This document shows positions 1 through 6,121 of a stretch of DNA of 9,100 nucleotides, one piece after another. This DNA comes from Desulfonatronospira sp. (GTDB lineage Bacteria > Desulfobacterota > Desulfovibrionia > Desulfovibrionales > Desulfonatronovibrionaceae). The stretch is from contig PWSL01000383.1 in NCBI GenBank assembly GCA_003563255.1, positions 1-9,100 on the forward strand. The letters run 5' to 3'. Both the position numbers and the translations under genes were made by a program. The notes beneath the pieces are model-generated. The model was not told the origin of the DNA. It worked only from the letters and a program-made list of their open reading frames with translations, and made no database searches. Position 1 is the first letter of the stretch. Each line of letters begins with the position of its first letter.

Positions 1-110
1 AAAAAACAAGAAACTTAGACAGGATTAACAGGATGGTTAGGATAATCAGCCACCGGCCTGATGCCGCTGACTGAATTTACCATCGCCAAGGGCGAGTGAT
101 TACCTTTTGG

Positions 111-191
111 CCTGGCTTCCGCCTGTCACGCCTGTGGCGTGATTTAATTGCTCGCAAAGCAAGCCCGAAGGGCATTAAACTGGGAGCCAGG
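111..191. repeat. Multi-branched palindromic element, copy 1
   Basis: An outer stem CCTGGCTTCC (111-120) pairs with GGGAGCCAGG (182-191) with one G-T wobble. Inside are a hairpin at 126-142 and a second stem TTTAAT (143-148)/ATTAAA (174-179). That stem encloses two adjacent small hairpins: TTGCT-CGCAA-AGCAA (148-162) and GCCC-GAA-GGGC (163-173). The core 146-179 recurs in the same orientation at 9042-9075. One pair of the enclosing stem differs on both sides between the copies (T145-A177 here, G9041-C9073 there), so pairing is kept. Function is unknown. The structure suggests a mobile or REP-like element folded as ssDNA or RNA. Confidence 0.6.
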
Positions 192-284
192 ACAAAAATG
201 TTTTTCTCTTAATCAATCTCTTAATCTAAGCCTGCCACGCTTCTTGGGCGTGGTTAATCCTGTCAAAAAACTCTTTTATTTATT

Positions 285-312
285 GGGTTGCGGGCATAGC
301 CCGCCTTAGTTT
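285..312 (+). repeat. 28-bp inverted repeat, left copy
   Basis: These 28 bases are the exact reverse complement of 8840-8867. The core is a hairpin GCGGGC-ATA-GCCCGC (290-304) flanked by GGGTT and CTTAGTTT. The identity stops sharply on both sides, which points to a defined dispersed element rather than chance. It lies 30 bp beyond the stop codon of the minus-strand gene at 342-2141. Confidence 0.85.
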
Positions 313-341
313 CGTATGTGTGAGGTTGCGCTGTTTAAGAG

Positions 342-2141
342 CTATTCACCGTCCCCATACCTGAAATCGTCGGCATTTATGTGTCCCCATCCCCTGTCCC
401 ACTTGTCGGCAATGAGAATGCGGCCTTCCTTGCCTCTAAAGGGAATCACATCCCAGGTGACGCGATTCATGGATTCATGGTTATTACCCGTCGCCTTCAG
501 TACTTCACGGCCGTCCACCACCAGGGCAACGTAGGTTGCATCGGGACGATTGCCTCCGCCAATGAGAAAGCTGATGGAATCACCTTCTATGGTAAAGGGT
601 ATCGAAGTCAGCGTGCCCGTGGGTCCATCTCCCTGGGTGTCGCCCGGGTTCTGCCCCGGATCGCCCTGGTACTTTTCAAAGGTGCCGATCCAGTATTCGC
701 CTTGATGCTGGGAGGGCTGTCCTCTACGCCGGGCTGTGGGATTGTCTCCCTTTGTGGGCTGATAAATAAAGGCATCTCCAGAGGCTCTCCAGTTGGTCAG
801 ATCACCATGTTCAAAATCACTGTTGGCAAACAGAAGTCCTGTAGCTTCACTATCACCTCGCTGTCGTGCCTTTTCTCTCTCACTTGTTTCTGCGGCTGAA
901 GCAACGATAGAAGCCTTCTGTGATGCCAATGTTTCCGAAGCCGCTCCAGTCAGTTTCAGGTAATAAAAGGTTCTGAAATGACCGGCCATGCCGGGATCAT
1001 CCGCCGAACTGACAGTGAGCTGTTCATCTCCCCTGGTGAGGAGCATAAATCCCTCGTTATCCTGAACATGTCGTCCGCTGTTCTGCCATCCATCAGGTAC
1101 AAGCTGGTCTTCATAAAAGTCGCAGACCTGATCCAGAGACGAGGGCGTACCCAGGATTGCAAGGTAGGTGTCGGGCGGCACTTTCATCTCCGAGCCGATT
1201 TTGTCTCCGGTACGAAGAAGAATCCTCTGCCAGATGCCCTCCTGATCGTCCGTATCTGTCTCAATCCCACGGGCAAGGCCCAGTGCGGCTGAAAGGGCAC
1301 TGCTAAACTCTGCCATCTCTTCTGGATCACCTTCGGCAAGAATCAGGAACTTCTCCATCACTTCCATCATCTCATCGGCATCGACATCGCGCGTGTCCCA
1401 GCCGGTTCTCTCTCCGGCAGGATCTTCCTTATCTGGTCTGGAATAAAGCCATTCGTCCCCTTCTTCGGGCATCAGATCAGCGCCAAAATCCATGCCCAGT
1501 ACAGCCATCATGTTGTCCACTCTGGTATAGCCCTGAATCGGCCTGAACAACCCGGCTGCGGGCTTACTGGTATTGATGTTTTGCATCTCAGTGATGTTGC
1601 CTTCTTCATCCTGAACTCGCAACGGCATTTCAAACCTTTCAGACTGCCAGACTACATAAGTAAAGGTTAATTCCATTCCCATCATATCCGTTGTGGTGGT
1701 TACCCTCTTTTTCACGCAGGGATAACCGCTGACGTTTTCCCTGCCCAGGACTACTTCCGAATCAGGGTATTTGAAGAGATTCATCATGCCCATCATCATC
1801 TCTTCGTCAAGATCATCCTCAAAGTAGAGTTTCTTGTCGTGGTTATAAAGATACTCCTTCTTCTCTTTGTATAACCCCAGAAAGGTTATGTTGTCTGATA
1901 TGCCGTATGAACCATCTCCCATGGGCATGCCATCCATGCGATAAGCCTCGGGTGTGATGTAGAGCTTTGAAGTACTCACCACTGTTCCGTCCTTTGACAA
2001 CATCACCCAGTCCGCCGAATAACTGGTTATCATTCCCCCCGAAAAGGCTATGCCCGGCACAAAAAACAGCATCAAGAAGACAACCGTTATGCCCAAAATG
2101 GCGCTCCACAGTCGTGCAGAACTACTCGCTTTTGATTCCAT
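342..2141 (-). CDS. Secreted protein: DUF4412-like domain plus GH32-type beta-sandwich domain
   Basis: A 599-residue exported protein, probably periplasmic or surface-attached; no enzyme activity can be assigned. The start at 2141 is chosen because AAGGAGG lies 5 nt upstream; an ATG at 2165 would add 8 residues. Residues 11-34 form a hydrophobic signal segment (R10 before it, likely cleavage after A-F-S34). Residues 37-208 resemble DUF4412/LolA-like proteins: a Y-x-M-D stretch, K-K-L-Y-F, G-Y-P-C, V-V-W near 163-165, P-L-R-V, and a final L-F-x-P-x-x-G-Y. Residues 220-310 are acidic and Met-rich. Residues 320-395 form a separate compact region (G-T-P-S-S-L-D, F-Y-E, D-G-W). Residues 436-599 match the beta-sandwich that follows GH32 catalytic domains: F-L-I-G-G-G, V-D-G-R-E-V, A-T-G, W-D-V, then G-W-G-H-I-N-A-D-D. 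No GH32 catalytic domain is present. It lies downstream of the membrane gene 2247-3236 and is likely co-transcribed with it. Domain names are from pattern memory, not a search. Confidence 0.85.
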   Translation of the reverse strand: MESKASSSARLWSAILGITVVFLMLFFVPGIAFSGGMITSYSADWVMLSKDGTVVSTSKLYITPEAYRMDGMPMGDGSYGISDNITFLGLYKEKKEYLYNHDKKLYFEDDLDEEMMMGMMNLFKYPDSEVVLGRENVSGYPCVKKRVTTTTDMMGMELTFTYVVWQSERFEMPLRVQDEEGNITEMQNINTSKPAAGLFRPIQGYTRVDNMMAVLGMDFGADLMPEEGDEWLYSRPDKEDPAGERTGWDTRDVDADEMMEVMEKFLILAEGDPEEMAEFSSALSAALGLARGIETDTDDQEGIWQRILLRTGDKIGSEMKVPPDTYLAILGTPSSLDQVCDFYEDQLVPDGWQNSGRHVQDNEGFMLLTRGDEQLTVSSADDPGMAGHFRTFYYLKLTGAASETLASQKASIVASAAETSEREKARQRGDSEATGLLFANSDFEHGDLTNWRASGDAFIYQPTKGDNPTARRRGQPSQHQGEYWIGTFEKYQGDPGQNPGDTQGDGPTGTLTSIPFTIEGDSISFLIGGGNRPDATYVALVVDGREVLKATGNNHESMNRVTWDVIPFRGKEGRILIADKWDRGWGHINADDFRYGDGE

Positions 2142-2146
2142 AGCTT

Positions 2147-2153
2147 CCTCCTT
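2147..2153 (-). promoter_or_regulatory. Ribosome binding site deciding the start at 2141
   Basis: The minus strand reads AAGGAGG, then 5 nt, then ATG at 2141. This near-perfect Shine-Dalgarno places the start 8 codons inside the longest open frame; no comparable site precedes the ATG at 2165. Confidence 0.8.
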
Positions 2154-2246
2154 CAGCGTTTGCAAAGATTACTCGCCATACTCCAGAGTCTTAGACCTTT
2201 GTACTGGATCATCGGATAGGGATCTCTTAACCTGATTCTGCCAATT

Positions 2247-3236
2247 TCAGCCTTGGCCAGCCCTTAATGTCTGTTGTGCAGGCTGGTCGTGCTTCTGCCC
2301 CTGCCAGGCACTGGCCTTGTCCTTCAGATCTTTGAACTTGGATGATACGTTCGACAGCTTGGCCTCCCACTCGGGGTTGGCGGTCTGCCCCTCGGTTACC
2401 TTGAAATAGACCAGCATGAGGGCCGTCATGCCGATAGGTTCAATAACAGCCTGCTTGATGCCCCAGGCGAAGACCAGGGCCACAATCAGCGTCAGCGGTC
2501 CTGCCGTACCAGGAAACAACCCCACCAGAAGGGCAACCGGTCCGAGAACCACCAGAAAAACCACAAAGGTTGACGCCCAGATGAACAGGGCCAGCCAGAC
2601 CGCGTTTTTCAAAAATGATTTGTAGTTCTGAGCATAGAGGATGAGCGCGGTCCGGCTGGAAGCCCAGGGGTTTTCCGACCGGGTTTTCATGAGATAGGCA
2701 AGAATAACTTCGTCAAGGTAGGTAAGGGAAAGGGTAACAATGGTATTGATAATTTTCATGGCACCCGCGGCACCGGGAATGGGCAAAATAGAGGCGATAC
2801 TCAGGAAGACACGGTTGAACGACCGAAGGATTCCCTTGATCAACTGGTCCAGGCCGAAGAGCACCGTTGAAGAGCTAAACCTCTTCTGCACCTGCTGCCG
2901 GGCGTAATCGATCTGCCCCTTGCCCCCGGGAATCTCTTTACCGTCCAGCAGTTCCACCAGCACGGCAATATGCCCTGCCTTGACCAGGTAGAGCAGGTAT
3001 TCACGGATAAAATACATAATTGCCGCAGCCAGGCCAAACCCGGCCAGGCCGCCCCACATGCCCCCGGCAGCCGCTTTATCAGCAATGGAACCTACGCCAT
3101 AGCCTATGCCCGCCCCGGTTCCCGTGATAATCACAAAGCCTAGGGTGATCGCGAAGTAAATAAGAAAACGAAACACCAGGAACGGCAATGTTTTCATCAG
3201 CAATCCCAGTACCTCACTGAAACTAAAATCTTTCAT
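2247..3236 (-). CDS. Multi-pass membrane protein of unknown function
   Basis: A 329-residue inner-membrane protein that I do not recognise as a named family. The start at 3236 follows AGGAGGT with 9 nt spacing; the longer frame to 3281 would translate the Shine-Dalgarno itself. Hydrophobic segments lie near residues 16-38, 58-85, 212-240 and 247-277. The second is Gly/Ala-rich and runs into an aromatic patch (R-E-Y-L-L-Y). The central part (about 90-200) is mixed: a basic stretch with Y-A-R-Q-Q-V-Q-K-R-F, then amphipathic helices around S-F-N-R-V and P-I-P-G, and T-Y-L-D-E-V-I-L-A-Y-L, which may dip into the membrane. The last 45 residues are polar and Lys-rich with a Q/A-rich end, probably cytoplasmic. 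It is 105 bp upstream of the secreted protein gene on the same strand, so a membrane/periplasm pair is plausible. There are no transporter or catalytic motifs that I can name. Confidence 0.8.
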   Translation of the reverse strand: MKDFSFSEVLGLLMKTLPFLVFRFLIYFAITLGFVIITGTGAGIGYGVGSIADKAAAGGMWGGLAGFGLAAAIMYFIREYLLYLVKAGHIAVLVELLDGKEIPGGKGQIDYARQQVQKRFSSSTVLFGLDQLIKGILRSFNRVFLSIASILPIPGAAGAMKIINTIVTLSLTYLDEVILAYLMKTRSENPWASSRTALILYAQNYKSFLKNAVWLALFIWASTFVVFLVVLGPVALLVGLFPGTAGPLTLIVALVFAWGIKQAVIEPIGMTALMLVYFKVTEGQTANPEWEAKLSNVSSKFKDLKDKASAWQGQKHDQPAQQTLRAGQG

Positions 3237-3245
3237 AATTATCTT

Positions 3246-3252
3246 ACCTCCT
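3246..3252 (-). promoter_or_regulatory. Ribosome binding site deciding the start at 3236
   Basis: The minus strand reads AGGAGGT, 9 nt before ATG at 3236. It rules out the upstream ATG at 3281, whose frame runs through this site. Confidence 0.8.
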
Positions 3253-3345
3253 AAATAATTTGCCAGCCATGAAAAAACCACCCTCCCTCAACACAGCTCA
3301 TGACAACAGCCCGGCATGATAAAGCAATATGATCCTGTCGCTGCA

Positions 3346-4053
3346 CTAATGCCCTGTCCCATAAGTTATGACCTGATTTTGGCAAAACCAGGTAATAGTG
3401 AAGCCCTTTCCGTTCAGGATACGATCTGAATACCTTCTCACGTGATCCACGTCCTCCGGATGTACCATATTGAACCAGAGGTGGATGTCTGAAGCGAATT
3501 CCTCGGCCGAATATCCCGTGACAGCGATACACCTCGGGCCTTGGACCTTTTTCATGACTTCGCCGTTTTCGATGGTGCAGGTGAAGATGTAGTCAGTCAC
3601 CGTTTCAGTTATTGTGCGATACCGTTCATCGCTCTCATGTCGAGCCTCCTCAGCCCGCTTACGTTCAGTGATCTCCGTACAATGCCCTGATAATGGGCGA
3701 CATTTCCGACCTTATCATGTACTGCACTGGCATTTCTGGATGTCCAGATAACGGAACCGTCCTTGCGCAGCATCCGGCATTCACAATCGACCAAATCGCC
3801 CTTCTCGCTCAAAAGACTATTGATCTCTTCCCTGTCTGCAGGATCGAAATATTATTGAGACGCAATGTCCGTGACCGATCCCAGCATATCCTGCAGTGAT
3901 TCATATCCGAACATGCCGGCCATGGCCGGGTTGACCGAAATGACGCCTTTCAGGAGTAGAGGTGAAAATACCTATGGGAGCTTTTATCAGGATGTTATGA
4001 GCATCAGGAAAGATGCTTAGGCTGGGCTGAGTATTTTTTGAAAAACTGGACAT
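3346..4053 (-). pseudogene. Decayed PAS-domain sensor protein, 3' truncated
   Basis: Remnant of a cytoplasmic multi-PAS signalling protein such as a histidine kinase or diguanylate cyclase. It opens with ATG at 4053 (M-S-S-F-S-K, weak purine-rich site upstream) and runs to A-P-I-G-I-F-T-S-T-P-E. A frameshift at about 3946-3951 then moves it into V-I-S-V-N-P-A-M-A-G-M-F-G-Y-E-S, a typical PAS start. An in-frame TAA at 3852-3854 interrupts it before Y-F-D-P-A-D-R-E-E. The PAS core follows (R-K-D-G-S-V-I-W, H-Y-Q-G-I-V-R). A second frameshift at about 3675, explained by one missing base, leads into E-I-T-E-R-K-R-A-E-E, the usual PAS/PAC linker. A second PAS domain (G-Y-S-A-E-E-F, V-H-P-E-D-V) loses similarity after G-K-G near 3405; the frame then closes at 3346. 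No output domain remains. Three lesions plus truncation make function very unlikely. Confidence 0.9.
3371..3393. repeat. Small inverted repeat at the broken end of the PAS remnant
   Basis: ACCTGATTTTG and CAAAACCAGGT form 11-bp arms with one mismatch around a single base. It sits in the segment that replaces the missing 3' part of the PAS gene. It could mark the incoming sequence or be a leftover of a local rearrangement. Confidence 0.4.
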
Positions 4054-4216
4054 GATAATCCCCACAAAAGAGTAAAAACCATGAACAAAAAATAATGACC
4101 AGGGAGCAATTGGATAGGGCTTGTTTTTGACTTAATATCTTTGCAGGTAAACCTTACTGCCGCTAAAAACAAGATCTTTTTTCGCAAATGAGGTTATTAT
4201 TTTTGGGGTGCGGCGC
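4054..4216. other. AT-rich spacer upstream of the PAS remnant
   Basis: I find no gene, clear promoter or strong palindrome here. It would hold the 5' control region of the decayed PAS gene, with a weak GTGGGG-type ribosome site just before 4053. Confidence 0.5.
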
Positions 4217-4230
4217 AACCATTCAGGGGG
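4217..4230 (+). repeat. ACCATTCAGGGG repeat, copy 1
   Basis: The sequence AACCATTCAGGGGG is followed by TGCCAGTAATCACCACCGAG. The second part is close to 5874-5893 (TGCCAGTAATCAACCCCGAG), so the resemblance is wider than the core motif. Other plus-orientation copies start at 4628, 5497, 5741 and 7400; inverted copies end at 4670, 4698 and 5911. Confidence 0.75.
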
Positions 4231-4302
4231 TGCCAGTAATCACCACCGAGAGAAGCCTTCAGACGTACTCCCCAACAGTGAGCGGCAAAACCGCCCGCCT
4301 GT

Positions 4303-4464
4303 CCCGTGAAACAAACGTAGTTTCAGCGTAGCTGGTTTCACTGGGATGGGCAACGAAGTTGCCCGTGCCAAAAAAAATCTTCTCCGGCACGGGAAGCCTT
4401 CAGGCTTCACACGGGTGCTCAGCACCAGGCTCTTCTGGCCATGCTGGCTTCACACCTGCGCGCG
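4303..4464. repeat. Stacked stem-loop cluster with a seamless three-way junction
   Basis: Reading rightward: an outer stem CCC-GTGAAAC (4303-4312)/GTTTCAC-T-GGG (4335-4345) encloses AAAC-GTA-GTTT (4313-4323) and CAGC-GTA-GCTG (4324-4334), with no unpaired base at the junction. Next are GGGCAAC-GAA-GTTGCCC (4348-4364), CCCGTGCC (4362-4369)/GGCACGGG (4386-4393), which competes with it for three bases, GAAGCCT-TC-AGGCTTC (4393-4408) and GGTGCT-C-AGCACC. GGCTTCACAC occurs twice (4404-4413, 4445-4454). This could be a structured RNA or a cluster of small palindromic mobile elements. I cannot match it to a known RNA family. Confidence 0.6.
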
Positions 4465-4471
4465 GGTCCTC

Positions 4472-4631
4472 AGATGATGAACTGCCGGAGGTGCTTTTGG
4501 AAGCAGACGAAATCACCCTGAAGGATGGCCCCCGAACCGTGCTGCAGGAAAGGATGCTGGAAGTGTTCAGTGACTTTGCCGGTCTTCAGCTCTTTGAAGA
4601 AGACAGTACCGCCCAGATAGAAGATTTGTAA
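4472..4631 (+). pseudogene. Coding remnant of unknown origin, cut by a repeat
   Basis: From about 4472 the plus strand reads as protein-like sequence of about 52 residues: D-D-E-L-P-E-V-L-L, then D-E-I-T-L-K-D-G-P-R, then L-E-V-F-S-D-F-A-G-L-Q-L-F-E-E-D. The composition is acidic and amphipathic, unlike random translation. The frame can be opened at an ATG at 4359, but that would translate the hairpin cluster, and no good ribosome site precedes it. The TAA stop (4629-4631) lies inside the GTAACCATTCAGG repeat, so the original end was probably lost when the repeat arrived. I do not recognise the parent family. It could instead be an expressed small protein. Confidence 0.35.
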
Positions 4632-4698
4632 CCATTCAGGGGGATACCGGTATAGGCCCCTGAAGGTTACTCACCAGCAATGCCTCCTGAATGGTTAT
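4628..4698. repeat. Short element with GTAACCATTCAGG ends
   Basis: GTAACCATTCAGGGGG (4628-4643) faces two inverted partners: CCCCTGAAGGTTAC (4657-4670, one base shorter) and CCTGAATGGTTAT (4686-4698). Between the first pair is the palindrome ATACCGGTAT. The inner pair gives a long hairpin; the outer pair gives a 71-bp unit with terminal inverted repeats. The right end stops 1 bp before the TAA of the SDR gene. The hairpin might end transcription from either side, but it has no T-run. Confidence 0.65.
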
Positions 4699-4699
4699 A

Positions 4700-5473
4700 T
4701 TACACAGATGTCCAGCCGCCATCAACATAAAGTATCTGGCCTGTGATATAGCTGGAAGCATCTGAAGCAAAAAGCAGAAGAGCTCCTTCCAGTTCGCCTT
4801 CTTTTCCAGTACGTTGCATTGGGCATTTATTTTTGACGAAATCCATAAACTCATGATCTTCGATGATGTTTTCCGTCATTTCACTCCGGAAAAATCCGGG
4901 TCCAATAGCATTTACAGTGATGTTATGCCCGGCCCATTCGGCAGCGCTGGCCAGGGTGAAAGTATTCACCGCACCTTTGGAAGCATGGTAACTTGAAGAA
5001 GTCATAAAAACATTTCCGACTGCACCATACATGGAGGAAATATTGATGATTTTGCCGTAATGCTGTTCTATCATTACCTGCCCGGCATATTTTGTGAATA
5101 AGAATACACCTGTAACATTGGTTGCCATAACCTTATGCCAGTTATCAAGTGTATGCTCTTCGATGGGTTCTATCGTTGCATATCCGGCATTATTCACCAG
5201 TATATCAATACGCGAGAAATCATTACGTATTGCATTTATGCAGGTTTCCACCTGCTCCGGATTAGTGACATCAACCGGGTAGTATTCGCATTGCCCACCC
5301 TTTTGAGCAAGCATATCCTTTACCTGTTTTAACTTTTCTTCCCGGCGAGCAACCAGAGCCACTCTTGCACCAGCTTCAACGAGGGTTGTGGCAAGCTGTA
5401 CACCCAGACCGCTTGATGCCCCTGTTACAATGGCAGTCTTGTTGTCTAAATTAAATATTGACTCTTTACTCAT
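4700..5473 (-). CDS. Short-chain dehydrogenase/reductase (SDR, FabG/gluconate-dehydrogenase type)
   Basis: A 257-residue cytosolic NAD(P)-dependent oxidoreductase that interconverts a hydroxyl and a carbonyl group; the substrate is unknown. The start at 5473 follows GGAGGT with a 6-nt gap. A frame to 5569 would add 32 residues encoded by repeat DNA. Classical SDR features are in order: T-G-A-S-S-G-L-G at 17-24 (nucleotide loop), D68-V, N-N-A-G at 94-97, N119, Ser146/147, and Y162-x-x-x-K166 (catalytic), then G-P-G at 191-193 and the C-terminal A-S-D-A-S...V-D-G-G. Arg43-Arg44 after the second strand suggest NADPH preference (inference). The Ser-to-Tyr spacing is about 2 residues longer than in FabG. 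The length is normal and all key residues are present, so it should be active. It has no partner gene. Copies of the ACCATTCAGG repeat lie 1 bp beyond the stop and 24 bp upstream of the start. Confidence 0.93.
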   Translation of the reverse strand: MSKESIFNLDNKTAIVTGASSGLGVQLATTLVEAGARVALVARREEKLKQVKDMLAQKGGQCEYYPVDVTNPEQVETCINAIRNDFSRIDILVNNAGYATIEPIEEHTLDNWHKVMATNVTGVFLFTKYAGQVMIEQHYGKIINISSMYGAVGNVFMTSSSYHASKGAVNTFTLASAAEWAGHNITVNAIGPGFFRSEMTENIIEDHEFMDFVKNKCPMQRTGKEGELEGALLLFASDASSYITGQILYVDGGWTSV

Positions 5474-5479
5474 AAAAAT

Positions 5480-5485
5480 ACCTCC
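5480..5485 (-). promoter_or_regulatory. Ribosome binding site deciding the SDR start
   Basis: The minus strand reads GGAGGT, 6 nt before ATG at 5473. This excludes the ATG at 5569 and the repeat-encoded extension. Confidence 0.8.
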
Positions 5486-5496
5486 AGTAGTTTGCT

Positions 5497-5518
5497 GACC
5501 ATTCAGGTGGATCCTCGG
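5497..5518 (+). repeat. ACCATTCAGG repeat, diverged copy upstream of the SDR
   Basis: GACCATTCAGGTGGATCCTCGG resembles 7401-7421 (taaccattcaggggatcctgg), with a further loose match (gtgctactaatggcc against gtgttgattactggc). It lies in the 5' region of the SDR gene, so it may contribute to that gene's leader. Confidence 0.6.
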
Positions 5519-5740
5519 TGCTACTAATGGCCGGTATCGGCCCCGCGGCCCCTGGCCTACGTCTTCCATGATGCATCTGCAAAAAGTCGGGGAATGAAAA
5601 ATTCAGAAATCAACAATCTACAATCTACATAACTCTTTGATTTTACTGACATTTGACCTCTGATCTCTGACGTCTGTGACTGCAAAAATGACTTTTTGCA
5701 GTCACATCTTCCATACCCCTGGAGCCTGCATGGAAACAAT
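5519..5740. other. Non-coding spacer with a perfect 14-bp palindrome
   Basis: No gene is seen. TGTGACTGCAAAAA-TGAC-TTTTTGCAGTCACA (5675-5706) is a perfect 14-bp hairpin. Its half CTGCAAAAAGTC also occurs at 5577-5588, inverted relative to 5690-5701, so two foldings are possible. Between them is a low-complexity stretch (CAATCTACAATCTACA, then TGACCTCTGATCTCTGACGTC). On the minus strand this would precede the SDR gene, but I see no convincing promoter. Confidence 0.6.
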
Positions 5741-5911
5741 GTAACCATTCAGGGGATGCCGGAATCGATCTGGGGACAGTCCCAGCAACACTTTTGCTTG
5801 ACAAATAAAAAAATTACAGACGCGAGGTTTTGTGAATCTGCACAGTACTTAGCCGGGGACAGTCCCCAGGCCGTGCCAGTAATCAACCCCGAGGAAATCC
5901 TGAATGATTAC
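5741..5911. repeat. MITE-like element with terminal inverted repeats
   Basis: It begins GTAACCATTCAGGGG (5741) and ends CCTGAATGATTAC (5899-5911), giving 13-bp terminal inverted repeats with one mismatch. Inside are two copies of a GGGGACAGTCCC-type palindrome (5771-5784; 5855-5867). The right two thirds, 5815-5911, recur inverted at 7400-7502; matching blocks are GTTGATTACTGGCAC, GGCCTGGGGACTGTCC and TTCACAAAAC-CGCGTCTGTA. No open frame of substance is present, so if mobile it would depend on a transposase elsewhere. No clear target-site duplication is visible. Confidence 0.65.
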
Positions 5912-5934
5912 GTAGCCCTTTGAAAAACAAGGGC

Positions 5935-5980
5935 TGGGGGAGCCAGTCCCCATGCCACATATAAATGCCTAAACTGTTAC
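5935..5980 (+). repeat. GTCCCCATGCCACAT repeat, copy 1
   Basis: This block, containing GGGGG-AGCCAGTCCCC, ATGCCACAT and CCTAAACTGTTAC, aligns almost gap-free and in the same orientation with 7532-7578. The tail CTAAACAGATAC-like end is shared with the palindrome ending at 6270. Just before it, AGCCCTT (5914-5920) pairs with AAGGGCT. Confidence 0.6.
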
Positions 5981-6121
5981 ATTTTTTTAAACATAATCAA
6001 AGACATAGTCATGCGGTGGACCCGATGTCAAGACAACTTTTGGCCAATTTTATACTATACCAGATGAAGACACAAGGTATACAAAAGAAGATAAAATGGT
6101 TGCCATAAGCTTAAAAAATTT
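5981..6121. other. AT-rich spacer
   Basis: I see no gene. The stretch is AT-rich with a T-run after 5980. The minus strand offers TTGACA at about 6030 with a poor -10 box, and nothing downstream to express, so I do not call it a promoter. Confidence 0.4.

Larger units (their letters stand above)
1..341. other. Non-coding, palindrome-rich spacer
   Basis: I see no credible gene here. The stretch is a chain of short inverted repeats: TCGCC-AAG-GGCGA at 83-95, TCACGCC-TGT-GGCGTGA at 126-142, GCCC-GAA-GGGC at 163-173, CCACGC/GCGTGG at 235-253 and GCGGGC-ATA-GCCCGC at 290-304. The 12-mer GACAGGATTAAC at 18-29 recurs inverted at 253-264, so these two copies bracket most of the cluster. Just right of the first copy lies a degenerate tandem (aggattaac-aggatggtt-aggataatc). 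On the minus strand this region is the 3' flank of the gene ending at 342. The hairpin at 290-304 could slow transcription, but no U-run follows it directly, so I do not call a terminator. Confidence 0.7.

Noticed and set aside
285..312. Transcription terminator for the 342-2141 gene
   Set aside because: The hairpin is good but on the minus strand is followed by AACCCAATAAATA rather than a U-run, and the same unit sits upstream of a gene at 8840-8867, so it is better read as a dispersed repeat.
381..1292. Plus-strand open frames opposite the 342-2141 gene
   Set aside because: They are antisense shadows of a gene with signal peptide, ribosome site and domain motifs on the minus strand.
5696..5923. 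Open frame of 75 codons on the plus strand
   Set aside because: It lies almost entirely inside the palindrome and the terminal-inverted-repeat element, has no ribosome site, and its composition follows the repeats.
5990..6060. Minus-strand promoter with TTGACA near 6030
   Set aside because: The -10 box is poor and there is no gene to express within several hundred bases on that strand.
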